Shown here: in pieces, positions 1 through 23,122 of the stretch
How the letters are laid out: the number at the start of each line of letters is the position of its first letter
How positions within the stretch are numbered: position 1 is the stretch's first letter
Source of the DNA: Salvelinus alpinus
Lineage: Eukaryota; Chordata; Actinopteri; Salmoniformes; Salmonidae
Reading direction: 5' to 3'
DNA: 64,000 nucleotides
NCBI RefSeq assembly: GCF_045679555.1
Contig: NC_092098.1
Span: 17,435,038-17,499,037, forward strand
Notes under the pieces: generated by a model
Seen by the model: the letters and a program-made list of their open reading frames with translations, nothing else
Databases searched by the model: none
Told to the model about the DNA's origin: nothing
Made by a program: the position numbers and the translations under genes

Positions 1-55
1 GTTTTATAGGATTTGAGGACTGGTCTTAAATTAATATTTTTGTTTCTTTGACCAG

Positions 56-11839
<11,784 letters not shown>

Positions 11840-14800
11840 CACCGAAGACACAAACAGAGTGGTGAGATATCTTCTGAAACGTATTGTTACAGAAGGTGGC
11901 AGAATTCTATGGGATGCATAGAAGACACAGAGAGGCATATTTGGTCCCATGCTGTGCTGTGTTCTTCACTGTTTAAGAAGCCATTGTGGCTTTTTCTACA
12001 CAGCAAAAACAAAATGTGAAAATGAAAATATTCGCTGCACCAACATCTCTGTCCCACTCCACTGTGCTACTGGGGGCCATGCTTACTCGTCATATTTCAT
12101 CATGACACTGCTGGATGGAAAAAAACTATCAAAGTAATCAACAGGAAAACCGTGCTGCAGTGTGTTTCCATGCAGATGTGTTATCAACAAATAGAGAGGT
12201 TGTTAGGTGAGCCTTGTTGTGCACTGACTGTACTGTGTTCATACCATCTGTCCTGTTGTTTCCAGAGAGTAAACACATGCAGTGAGCATTTACTCCTTCA
12301 AAGTTGCATCTTCATTTCACATGAAAAACACTTGTCTGTAGGTTATGGTTTTGCTGTGCATACATATATTTGTTTTGACATAGGAAGACTATTATGAAAC
12401 AGTAGTTTCAAGGAAACATAAAGGAAGGGGTTCATTTTGATGTTGGACGTGTCGTCTTTTCATCAAACATTCAATCAGCCATTCCCAGACATAGTTGATA
12501 TCATTATTAACCACTGAAGTATATTCACCACTCAACACTATTAGTCCATGTTTGGGGAAAAAATATTTTGCATGACTGACACAGCAACAAATGTCCTCAT
12601 ACAATTACTATTATTTTCATTATAGAATCAAATATTTAGACATGATTTTTTCTAAAAGCGAACAATAGTAACAATTAGTTATGGTAACATTTGTATTCAA
12701 TAATTCATAAAGATCAAGCTTCATATTCTTTATTCACACCTTAATGGAAAGAGCAAACCTTATTTGTAGACTACCGTAGCATGTTTGTTTGTTTATCATA
12801 CATTTCTAAACAAATTGAAGCTGTTCTACTGGGTGCGTTTTTAATCAGGCATTGAAAGATAAGTCAATAAGGTCTTAATGCCTTAACCGGCTCACAAGCA
12901 TTAAAAGCTACTAACAGCACAGTAACAGTAGTTTGTTGCCCAAATCACCCAAGAACTCATTGTTTTGTATCAAGTGTAACAGATGCTGCAATGATTAGGA
13001 AGACATCACTAATGTATTGTAGTTGTCGTACATTGATTATGTATACTTTCATAACGTAATTTTTTTCTCAGGTTATTTGTGGAAACAAATATTCTCAGTA
13101 TTACATTAACAATTTGTACTTTTCACAATTTGTTGGTTACAGTTTGTTTATATTTGGTCATCTTTGCAACTCAGCAGAATGTTGTTGATTTTTGGACTAT
13201 AGAGACTATAAGTGTATTTATCCATGTATGAATAATTGTGTCCATACACTGGTGATTTTAGGAATACTGTGTATGAACAAAATACTAACCAGAGACAAAT
13301 GGCCTGCTAATGTAAATGACAATCAAACTGACCACTTAAAATAACTATTTTTTTCAAGTTCCATACGTTTTCCCCAAATAACTACAACAGTAGGTATCTG
13401 ACTTGAGTTGCCCCACGTTCATTAGATATTGTAATATTTTAATGGGAAAGTCCTACTGTGAAACACTTATATCCTGTCAAACAAAGAGGCTAATGTATGC
13501 CTCAGTTTCCCTTTACACTCACTAGCCATAACAAAATGGAACAACCTATTGGAATTCTAATCTAAACTAAATGTGCCATTTCACATGAAGTGAAGGTTGA
13601 AATGCATTGTGGAGTGATAAGAATCTTAAATTGTACAACGTTTATGACAATCCTACCAATCTCTGCTGTGGACATTGAGTCGTTATCACTTCATCGGTTA
13701 CGGTCACTCTCACGAAGACTGGTGCTGTTCATCTTGGTTGAAGAGATCAAACAAAGTTCTAGAATTCTTATAGTATGTGCCGTTTTAAATTAGAAAAAAA
13801 TATTTATGCTGTTGAAATTATGTTTCTAGGCAAGTATGTACTCATGTAAAAAAAAAAGAGATATAGTTGTATACTATAAACTAATGTACTATGTGAATTA
13901 AATGGAAATATCTTTAACATTCCTTCAACCATGAATATCAGCAATGTCTTTACTGAGGTACAGCTTGTATCTGCTAAAGACTTTGTTAGAATGACTTAAT
14001 TCACACTAAAGACTCAGGTCAACTTTTCTCAGAGTGATGCTGGCATCAGGAAAGGGGGCCATATTAGATTCAGTAAAACTTGTTGGCCTCTTGCTGGGTC
14101 AGCCCAACATAAACATTGGATTAAGTGATATGAGCAACACATTGTTTCAACATAGTTACTGTGTCCGTTTGTTATTACTCTAAAGACACAACAGTGACTA
14201 TTCAAGACCTACATGCAGATTTGTTTAGAAACAGTCCTGTTAACATACCCAATCCTTTTAAAATCCTGTTTGTTTATAGTCAGCAAAATATGTCCCCAGG
14301 TTGGCCTCCACTCAACCTTATCATTCAGAAAAAAACTCAGTTGTTGGTTCAATGTGCTCAATGCCCAATCATATAGTAAACTGCCTTTTGAAGCTGGTTG
14401 AAGGAACATGTAGTGTATGTTTAATTATCAAGCTCATAGAATAAGAGTAAACCATGTTCTCAAAATTGTCCAGTGTGCTCTCTAGCTAACTGTAGTTTAT
14501 CCTCCATCTTATGTAAAGAATTTGCTTTAGTTGCCCCTATTTGCATCCACAGGCAGTTATTCAATTTCCATTAACCCAGTCCCACAGATGATTTCCCACA
14601 GAGGTCATACTGATAGCCATTGTGTGTTTGCTGTGTATTGCTTCAGTTTATACAAATGTTCATGTTTATTGGTATTTGTTTGTTAATTGTGATTGCTACA
14701 CTAGATCAAATGGTACTGTTTCTCTCTTTGATTCTGTTGAATCTGTCTCCCCAGCAGTAGAATACGCACTTTTTGTTTTACCGTTTGACTATAGTTTTAT

Positions 14801-15300
14801 GTTCATTGATTCTTCATCAAGTGTCATTCTTTTTGTGACCTTCATTTTTGCATTTCTGACCTTTTAGAGGTGACTGCGCATCCTTGCAGTATATGGGGTG
14901 GAGAGTCCATGAATGAATACTGTGTAAAATTTGCCAGGAAGAAGTAAGACACAAACAAAAAAGAACCTGGTACTGTACATAACAGCCATTTCATTGCAGA
15001 AAACTAATTGAAAATATTGTATTATAGAATGTACAAAAAATGTTTAGATTATATAGTTATTTTATAAGATGTCAAATAGATTGAATATATGTGTGTGTGT
15101 GTATGTATGTATGTTACATGATTTTAAAGTAAAACAAACAGAAGTATTTTGTAACACATTATTAAAGTGTCTTATCGGGGAGCTGAGTTTTTTATTTTCT
15201 TCAATTCAGCAAGTTGGTGTTGCACAGTTGATAATATTGTATGGCTTGTTTTTCTCTCTGTATATACCATCAAAAATAAAATTGTAACATATTAATATTG
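11840..15300 (+). other. npas2: probable long 3' UTR of the npas2-like gene
   Basis: About 3.4 kb of AT-rich sequence directly after the stop codon, with none of the repeat families seen elsewhere in the window and no long ORF. A poly(A) signal AATAAA lies at 15275-15280, with further AATAAA-like hexamers just downstream, and a Pumilio-type TGTATATA lies at 15259-15266. I infer that transcription ends near 15300. The extent of the UTR is inferred, not proven; earlier poly(A) sites are possible. Confidence 0.5.
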
Positions 15301-15609
15301 TTTTAAAATAAATTAATAAAAAAGTTTACATTCTGAAACCGCTTGGATATTAATTTTGTGATAGTGATATTGAATTATTTCTACATCAATCTGGATAACA
15401 TGCTATCTTTGAAAATAAATATATATATATATAATACACTTTATTGTGCGTGTTTTCATTAACCCATTCATGTCAATATCAAAATACACAGGCCACATTG
15501 ACATTTTAAGATTGACATTAGAAGTATGAAATAATGGAGGTATGCCGTACCAATGTGAGCATATCACAATTAACACAAAATGTCAAGAAAACTACAGAAT
15601 AGTACACCA

Positions 15610-17180
15610 TTATTTAACATTCCCGCATGTCAGTCACGTGAAAATTAGCGAATTGACTTTAAACCCGGTGGCATACGCTCCAATTTACCTTGTGGTTCGA
15701 GGAGACCAATTTTGCTAAGGCGGAGATGTGAGTGGCCGAGACCCGAGGCGCGTGTGGACAAAAGTGGACTCATCAATTCAAGCTACAAGTGTAGGCCTAA
15801 TGAAAATCGCAGAATGCCATTCATGAAATTGCTGGTGCATAGTGCACAGTTGGGGTTTGGATGCTGGAATTATTTTGTGAGTGGACGAATGTGCGCGGGT
15901 TAGTGATGCGCGGGTTGACTCATAACCTGCAGTCCCGACGAGTTGAATAAAGAGAAACAATATTTTAAAATATCCATACATTTATAATTATTGTGCAATT
16001 TATACAGGCTACAGTATATTGAGGTTTTTCTTTCATTATTTTTATCTATCTGGTATTAGTGCATAAACCTAAACTTTAGGGCTTAACTGTATGCGTCAGT
16101 CGCCAAATAATGCTTTTGGGAATGGGCAGAAAAATGTAACGTCAATCCACAAAGGCAAAAAGAACATTGTCGAAGTTTAATTTAATAAAACAACAGCTGC
16201 GAAACGAGAGATGAAAAAGAGAAGGGAGGGCCAAAAAAGTAATGTTTGGAAAATATTTGAAGTGGTAAAAGAGGATGATAGCAGTGTTATGTGTCATGAT
16301 TGTGAGGCACTATACAAATCCGACAGTCACGGGACTTCAAATAGGCCTATGGCATGTCAATGGAACTGTAGCCTACTGTTTAGATGGGTTAAATGGAAAC
16401 TGAAATCTGGACACTGACTGTAGGTCTATAACCTCTCACATAGCCTAAATAATAACTCCTGCAGAATTAAGCATTTCTTGAAGTAAAATGATACACCAAA
16501 TTAAGGAGAAATTTGGACTTGGGAACAGGAGTGGAGAGATAGGATTTATTTATTTATGCATCTTGAGAGAAGAGAATGCAATGCTCAGTTAGATACCATC
16601 TGTAAAGGTACTGTCTTCATCATAACAGCTAATAGATAGTATTTCAACCACATAAAATATGCATTGAAGCCGAACTGAAATCTTATCAGAAACAAGTTGG
16701 CTCGTTTTCACAGCTTTCTTTTCCTTACAACCAGTAAAATTGATGTCATTTGAACATTTTGTACAGAAAATATAGACTTTTTTTGTTATTGTATTTTCTC
16801 CCCAGTCCCAAAACATCTTTGCTCTGCGAAAGATGACAGCGAAAACTTGATGTCAACTAGATTGAAGCATTCGTTCTATCGATCTATTAGGATACATTAT
16901 TCTGCTGAGCAAGGGTTTATTTATCTTCTAGGGCCCCATATAATGCCAAAAGAAAAGCTACACGTATCTAATTATAGACAAGTTGACTAACAAATAGCCT
17001 ACAAAAATGAAAATTATAAGCAGAAACATACCTAAACCAGGCAGCAAAAGAAATCCTGCACCCTATATCAAAAAAAGCGTACTGCCTTGTTTGACTGTAG
17101 TGCGTTTTCTGTATTTACGGCTAGGGTTGGGTGCTGGCCTCAGATTTTCACTTTATCACATATAGTCAGTCGGATGGGTT
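15610..17180 (+). mobile_element. hAT-like transposon remnant with BED zinc-finger fragment
   Basis: An open frame at 16211-16417 reads SNVWKIFEVVKEDDSSVMCH followed by DC and a Y, like the start of a BED-type zinc finger (VWK.F..V, C-x2-C). BED fingers are usual at the N-terminus of hAT transposases. The part at 15610-15900 is similar to 29070-29370 in a radx intron, so both belong to one repeat family. No catalytic domain is visible and the ends are not resolved. Confidence 0.55.
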
Positions 17181-17389
17181 ATTAGCAATTGCCGGTGGGT
17201 GAACAAACAGCTGACCTGTGGGCAGTGGCAAACCGTCATTGATCCCCACCTTTTTAGCTAAAAACAGGTATGCATGTTTTTCCATGTTATTTTGACATTA
17301 ATACCTGTCACATATCAGTTTGCAAACAATGTAAAACAAGAAATAAAATCATTGAGTTAATAAAGCTGCATACAAACTTGGTCTCTTTT

Positions 17390-17790
17390 TTGCTTTCTTG
17401 AGTAAGGCAGCTCCAAAATGCAGGTGTTTCAGCCTAGCTCAGTGCTTTCTATGGTGGAGGGGCAGTCTGTGGTGGTGGGGCAGTCTGTGGAAAATACAGA
17501 GTGTAGGGGTTGGTAATGTTCTCTAGTTGCGCTGTGATTGGGTAATGTTTTCTAGTTGCATCGTGATTGGCTCAGTGTTCTGTCACTCATGGGGACACTA
17601 CGTTACCGCCAAATCTAAGGGTAGAGCTTGAAAATTCAAGACCATTGGGTGCTGCCATAGAGTGCCCATACATTAGAAGTGCCCATCAAATTTGGCTCAG
17701 GGTAATTGGCCACAGATAAAATTGTCAAATCACATTATATCTACAGTAGCTTTGATTGGACTGATCATGTCAACATCATACTGTAATGAA
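17390..17790. other. intergenic stretch, nothing recognised
   Basis: Short imperfect tandem phrases are present (GGGGCAGTCTGTGG twice near 17460-17490; two copies of a GTAATGTTYTCTAGTTGC phrase near 17513-17560). No gene was seen. Confidence 0.4.
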
Positions 17791-17793
17791 ACA

Positions 17794-17860
17794 GCAGGGA
17801 GCAGGTCTCGAACCCTCGACCTTCTAGCCCGAGGTCCGGCGCGCTATCGACCGTGCCCCA
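17794..17860 (-). repeat. tRNA-Arg-like SINE head or tRNA pseudogene
   Basis: On the reverse strand the sequence aligns with tRNA-Arg(TCG) through anticodon arm and T arm: GACCTCGGGCTAGAAG, then GGTCGAGGGTTCGA with an intact B box (GGTTCGAGACC). The D arm is shortened and the acceptor stem does not pair, so this is not a working tRNA. It is likely a SINE promoter head. Confidence 0.5.
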
Positions 17861-19235
17861 AAAGCATGCTCAGAGACGATTTCCACGCTTATAAAGCCAG
17901 GGTCGTTACAATACTTTCAAAATCTTAGCTAGCAAGCTATCTACTGGCAAATGCTTTTTAATCCTTGTCATATGAAGAGAAAAAAATGAAGAGAAATTAG
18001 AGATAAAACGTATCGGTGCTCATCAACCATTGGACATAAACATGACACAACAAGTTGGAAGTCGCAAATTCAACAATGAGTGGTTTGGAAGGAAACAGTG
18101 GCTACCTGAAAGCATTGCAAAGCAATCACTAACCTGCTATGCAGTGGAGTGGGTGTGTGATTTTTAAGGAACGTGATAATTGGCATGCTGACTGCAGGAA
18201 TGTCCACCAGGGCTGTTGCTAGATAATTTAATATTAATTTCTCTACCATAAATCGCCTCCAACGTCGTTTTAGAGAATGTGGCAGTACCATCAACTGGCC
18301 TCACAACCGCAGACCACGTGTATGGCATTGTGTGGGCGAGCAGTTTGCTGATGTTACTGTTGTGATCAGAGTGCCCCATGGTGGCGGTGGGGTTATGGTA
18401 TGGGCAGGCATGAGCTACGGACAACGAACACTGTCTTGTTTTGCAATACCCGGGAAATAACCACAACTTTTTACGATTCAACTATTCTTACCTCCCTATC
18501 TTATAGCCAAATATAGCCCAATGAAACACCTAGCAATTCTGTTGCTAGCTGCAGCATCTTTTCAGACTATCCTGACGATATTCAGCTACTTTTTAAAAAT
18601 GTATTTGGAACTTTTAGCCACTTTTGAAAAGGGACTCAAAGCTATAATGCACGCATTTTCCCTCTAAATGACACAACCAATTTTCTCTGTCATAATTTGA
18701 GGAACGTTATTGTGTATTCAACGTAATGACGCAGCAAGTCAACCTGCCTCTTGTCAAATATATATCCCCTATTCAGATTGAGTTCTGCTTTAAATTCTAT
18801 CGAAAAAGTAAAACCAACCGAACTTCCCAACTTTCTATACCCCAAAATTTAAACGTACCATGTTCTTTGCTAAATTTATATCGTATGTCAGTCGATTCAT
18901 AAAAAATATAACATCCTGATGACACAAAACTTTATCGTATCTCTCCGTTATTCCTTAGAATTCATCAGGTTTAGGTAACTTTCTCTTCTATGATACAGCA
19001 TTTTTAAAATACGACTCCATTCCCAATAGGTTATTCCAGCAGATCATTTGGGAAACACAATGTATTACATAGAAATTGCCTCGCCATTATTTTGAAGGAA
19101 TTAGTCTCTCAATTCAACCTAAACAAACTATTAAAACGTTCAGTTCCTATCTTGAACAAACACTAACAACCGTATCTTTCCGGGCAAAACCTATAAATAT
19201 TTGAATTACAATCAGAATGAATTTTAGTCTATCGA

Positions 19236-19306
19236 TGTCAAGGCTGAGATACGAACCCCAGTCTCCCGCGTTGAAGGCAAAACCTTTACCGCTGAACCAC
19301 CAACGC
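19236..19306 (-). pseudogene. tRNA-Gly(GCC)-like unit with flanking direct repeats
   Basis: The 71-nt reverse-strand sequence aligns without gaps to tRNA-Gly(GCC), with about 50 of 71 positions matching (GTTGGTGGTTCAGCGGTAAA, ACGCGGGAGA, GGGGTTCG), and the GCC anticodon sits in place. The acceptor and T stems no longer pair well, so it is not a functional tRNA. TATCGA lies exactly at both edges (19230-19235, 19307-19312). Confidence 0.6.
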
Positions 19307-20262
19307 TATCGAAATGATTGAGTTTCCCCGCCAACAAGCATATTATTATAATTGTCTGTATTCGCAAACTCCGGCACCGAGACAATTCCCAGAAAATATT
19401 ACAATTCAAAGGTCCAAGCTTTCCCCCAGCGAGGATTCTCCTTATTCTCTCTACTCCGAATTGGTTTTATGTTTTTCGTTATATACAGGTTGAATATACA
19501 GGTTTAGTAATTTTATCAAATAGATTAGTACAGTTCAAATCAGGATATGCGTTTACATATGGATATACATTCACACTGTTGCTCTCTTTAATTAAAAACT
19601 CCTCAACTATAGTACTTATTACTAAATTTAATTAACAATCCCTAATATAAGAAATTTTATCAAATATGTATTCAAATTAATCACAGTCACACACAATAGG
19701 GAGTGTATAAATTGTATACATTCAGGGCCAAACGACTGAATATCAAGTGTATTTCATACATACGATTTGAGTCTCACAAATCTTCATTCACGCCAGTAAG
19801 GTCTCAGCTTACTTCATACAAACTTGGCATCTCACCTTAATACACTTCATTCACTGTTGCATTAATCCCCAACCTCACTCATACTTTGGACATATAGCCC
19901 ATTTGGGCATCTCACCCTTATTCATTCACACTGGCATCTCATCCAGTACATCACATTTGTTCGTAATATCATAGAATACCTGGACAGTCAAAATTGCATT
20001 CACCACTATGTCTTCCTTATGATTTTTTTACCAATATAAACTAATAAAATGTGGTTAATTACATCAAACAGGTGTCTCACAACACTAAATTTGGATAATG
20101 CCAATGTGCAGAACTTTAGTATTTCCACAATAGGTTTCTGCTTACCTTTTTATTTGACCGGTGTGGAGTTGTGAGACACACCCATCTGACGACAGCAATG
20201 GTCAATTGGCTGGCACTCCAATGTCCAGCGAGGTCCTTCACCAGATCACGTCGGGGTCACCA

Positions 20263-20850
20263 TATAAGGGATTTGCGTCAATTCAATCTGGTATCAGGAC
20301 AAAATGTGATTCAGAGTCACCGAATATACTTTAAGTATGTTTTATTAAACTCAAGCGATAAATGGTAAATGCAATTTTCGTATATACGGGTTCTCTGTAT
20401 CACCTCGCAGGATAGAACAGAGAACTGGCAGGATGTAAGTAAACAGCTCTTCTTATACGGTGACAGACGTATAAGAACAGCTGTTTACTTGTTGGCCTGT
20501 CACAACAGAGGCTGAGCGTGGTTTAAACTTTGCTCAGCCTATCGCCGGCGCTCAGGCTAGTCCCAGCCTCTTGGCGCTTTTTGGTGTCCCGGCGCTGTTG
20601 CTGTGTAGATTACGCTCCCTCACCCCAGAGGCTGAGGTCAGACAGCTCTGCAACATTGTCTGAGCTACTTGCACCTGCATACAAAGCACACTGTTCTCGC
20701 TCAATGCTAACCACAGCTTCCCAGCACACTTATCTGGGGCTAACTGTTACTTCCAGCACACACACACAGACACCCAGGCGCCCAGTCGCTAATATTATAT
20801 CACATGTGATATAGCATTGGGTTATAGTGCAATAAACACCAATCCTAACA
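20263..20850 (-). mobile_element. LTR of a second retroelement, with tRNA-Trp primer site
   Basis: On the reverse strand it begins TGTTAGGATTGG inside the gypsy gag. It contains TATAAGAA near 20450 and AATAAA near 20340, and ends at the primer site 20245-20262, which reads TGGTGACCCCGACGTGAT, the 18 bases complementary to the 3' end of tRNA-Trp. That order (TATA, poly(A) signal, PBS) is what a retroviral-type 5' LTR should show. Its own 3' LTR and coding genes are not visible; 19700-20240 looks like an untranslated leader with repeated GGCATCTCACC phrases. Confidence 0.6.
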
Positions 20851-22079
20851 CCTCTTTCCCTCAGAGGACCCGTGAACATGAGCTCCACATGCTGTTTGAA
20901 CTTACGCCATGCATCGGGTAAGTTTGTAGACTCCCAGTCCATTCGAGGTGAAGGAACTCCAGAAAAATCCATCTTTTAAGACCTTTTACTCTGACACCAT
21001 GTCTTGTTTTGCACGCTTTGTACAAAATAATAAAATGCAATACTACAGGATATTTCTTAACGTAGCTCTTTATTAGCTAGCTATAACTGGCGTGTTCACG
21101 TATCGCCAACCAGGATCAAACTGACCATCACCTAACCATTTGGGTGGTCTTAACCAATCATAGCACAGTATGATATGGCGGTAAAATGCAAACAATTACA
21201 ATTCAGTATGTTTACACATATGAATATTACAAACACAATGGATTTTTATTGATGTAAATTTGAAAGCACAGAGAAACCATGTAAACAAACTCATGAGGCC
21301 TATTGTCATGCCATTCATCCACCGCCATCACCTCATGTTTCAGCATGGCAATGCACGGCTTCATGTCGCAAGGATCTGTGCCCAATTCCTGGAAGCTGAA
21401 AATGTCCCAGTTCGTCCATGGCCTGCATACTCACCAGACATGTCACCCATTGAGCACATTTGGGATGCTCTGTATCGACATGTGTTCCAGTTTCTGCCAA
21501 TATCCAGCAACTTCGCACAGCCATTGACGATGAGTGTAACAACATTCCACAGGCCACAATCAACAGCCAGATCAACTCTATGCAAATTAGATGTATTGCG
21601 CTGCCTGAGGCAATTGGTGGTGATCACACCAGATACTGACTGGTTTTCTGATCCACGTCCCTACGTTTTTTTAAGGTATCTGTGACCAGCAGATGCATAT
21701 ATTCCCAATCATGTGAAATCTATAGATTAGGGCCAAATTAATTTACTTAAATTGACTGATTTCCTCACATGAACTGTAACTCAGTAAAATCTGTAAAATT
21801 GTTACATTTTGAGTTTATTTTTGTTCAATATTGTACAATATAAAAAAAACACATTGTAGACAAACCCTTTTCCATCAGTAAACTCAGAGAACAAGTGTAA
21901 ATTATACATTTACGTTATGGACATGAATGGGTTAATGTGCAATTGAAGATTATTTTCTCCTTCATAATATAAGTGATATGCAAAGCTCTGTGTGCGTCAG
22001 TGGGGCATGCCAGCACCGCGTTGATGTGTAGAATAACCGCTTCCAAAATTCAAATCCACTGCCGCCGAAGCAAAAGCGG

Positions 22080-22150
22080 AACTCTCTAAGATGCTGTAAC
22101 TAGCTAGCTACAATGTTTCCAACCAATTTATCGTGATTTTATCGTCTTTT
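22080..22150 (+). promoter_or_regulatory. radx: probable radx promoter and non-coding first exon
   Basis: A donor TTTT|GTAAGT lies at 22151 and an acceptor TTTCCCCCAG ends at 22488, three bases before the ATG. This suggests a 5' UTR exon ending at 22150 with a 338-bp first intron. A CCAAT motif lies near 22122. Exact start unknown. Confidence 0.4.
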
Positions 22151-22491
22151 GTAAGTACAAAACTAGCTAGCTAGTCATAAAACGGAAACTGTTGATTCTT
22201 GTTCATCAGTAACGTCATTAGCATGCTAACGCGTTAGTTAGCTAAATATCTAAAGTTAGTTACTAGCGTTTTTTTGCAAGAGAAAGCTAGCTATATTATT
22301 GGATATGGCAAGACCGATACAGCTAGCACTAGGTTGATGGTTAACGCTTGTTTGCGTTGTCAGCTAGTTAGCAAACGGCTGTTAACAATCTTTGTTTACA
22401 GAGCTAAAGTTAGCTAGCTAACTACATCGTTAGCCAAGGCATACATTTAAGGTAGGTAGGTAGTTGTAAACAAACCCATTTCCCCCAGTGC

Positions 22492-23122
22492 ATGGCCTGT
22501 TGCGCATTAATGATGCCCGAAGAAGTTCAGACCATATCGGCTTGTTCTGATCCATTGACTGACAATAATCAGAATTCTTTCTTACATTCTACTTTGGAAC
22601 AGTTCTTTACTGCAAAAACACGTACACTTAAAATTGATAAAACTGATGCTGTAGCTGTCATTGAACTTCAGAGATATTTGACAGAACAACAAAATGTTGT
22701 AAAACAACAACCTCTTGACAACTACAGCTATGACATGATAGTGACTGATGGAGTATGGCAGGCCAAGTGCATTCTTGACTGTAGTTTAAATCATCTGATC
22801 CACAAAAACATTATTCGTAGTGGAATTGATATCAACATCACCCAGTGCTCATTTGTTTACAATGAGAGAAGATTGGGTCAGGGTTGTGTTTGCATCGAGA
22901 AGATTGAACATGGTTCAAAGGAGTCTAATGTGTTGCGCAAGATTAAGGACTTGGATTCCCTCCCCATGATTTCAAAGGATGGCTTTGGGAACATTGTGGC
23001 ATTGCAAAGTGATTCACCCCTGCAGGTGGGCCGCAAGCATTACCTGTCTCTTTGGAATAACGAGGACCCTGAAGGCAGACTATGGGTTCCAGATGTCCCC
23101 CCATCAGATGTGGTGCTGGATG
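22492..23122 (+). CDS. radx: radx first coding exon, N-terminal OB region
   Basis: The 631-nt exon encodes residues 1-210. It holds the strongest block for recognising [51 protein letters not shown] and [19 protein letters not shown]. It ends in phase 1 at a GTAAGA donor. No membrane or signal segment. Confidence 0.92.

Larger units (their letters stand above)
18432..21231 (-). mobile_element. Ty3/gypsy-type LTR retrotransposon, nested and deleted
   Basis: The block begins TGTCTTGTTTTGC and ends ATTACA and is flanked by AACAC on both sides (18427-18431, 21232-21236). The reverse-strand 5' LTR is 21000-21231. Next to it at 20982-20999 is a primer-binding-site-like TGGTGTCAGAGTAAAAGG, then a gag start at 20972 (MDFSGVPSPRMDWES, DAWRKFKQHVELMF). 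The frame breaks near 20850 where a second LTR element enters. Only about 14 bp of the other LTR remain at the left end. Pol is absent. Confidence 0.72.
18160..21840 (+). mobile_element. Tc1-like element, family A, split by nested LTR block
   Basis: Transposase-like sequence on the + strand runs 18165-18431, stops, and resumes at 21232-21690 (FQHGNARLHVARICAQFLEA, YSPDMSPIEHIWDAL at 21260-21500); the terminal repeat ends near 21840 (TTTTTGTTCAATATTGTA). The left half also has an internal deletion between its helix-turn-helix part and its central part. It is not functional. Confidence 0.8.

Noticed and set aside
19236-19306. Functional tRNA-Gly gene
   Set aside because: Acceptor and T stems do not pair and the B box is mutated; treated as a pseudogene.
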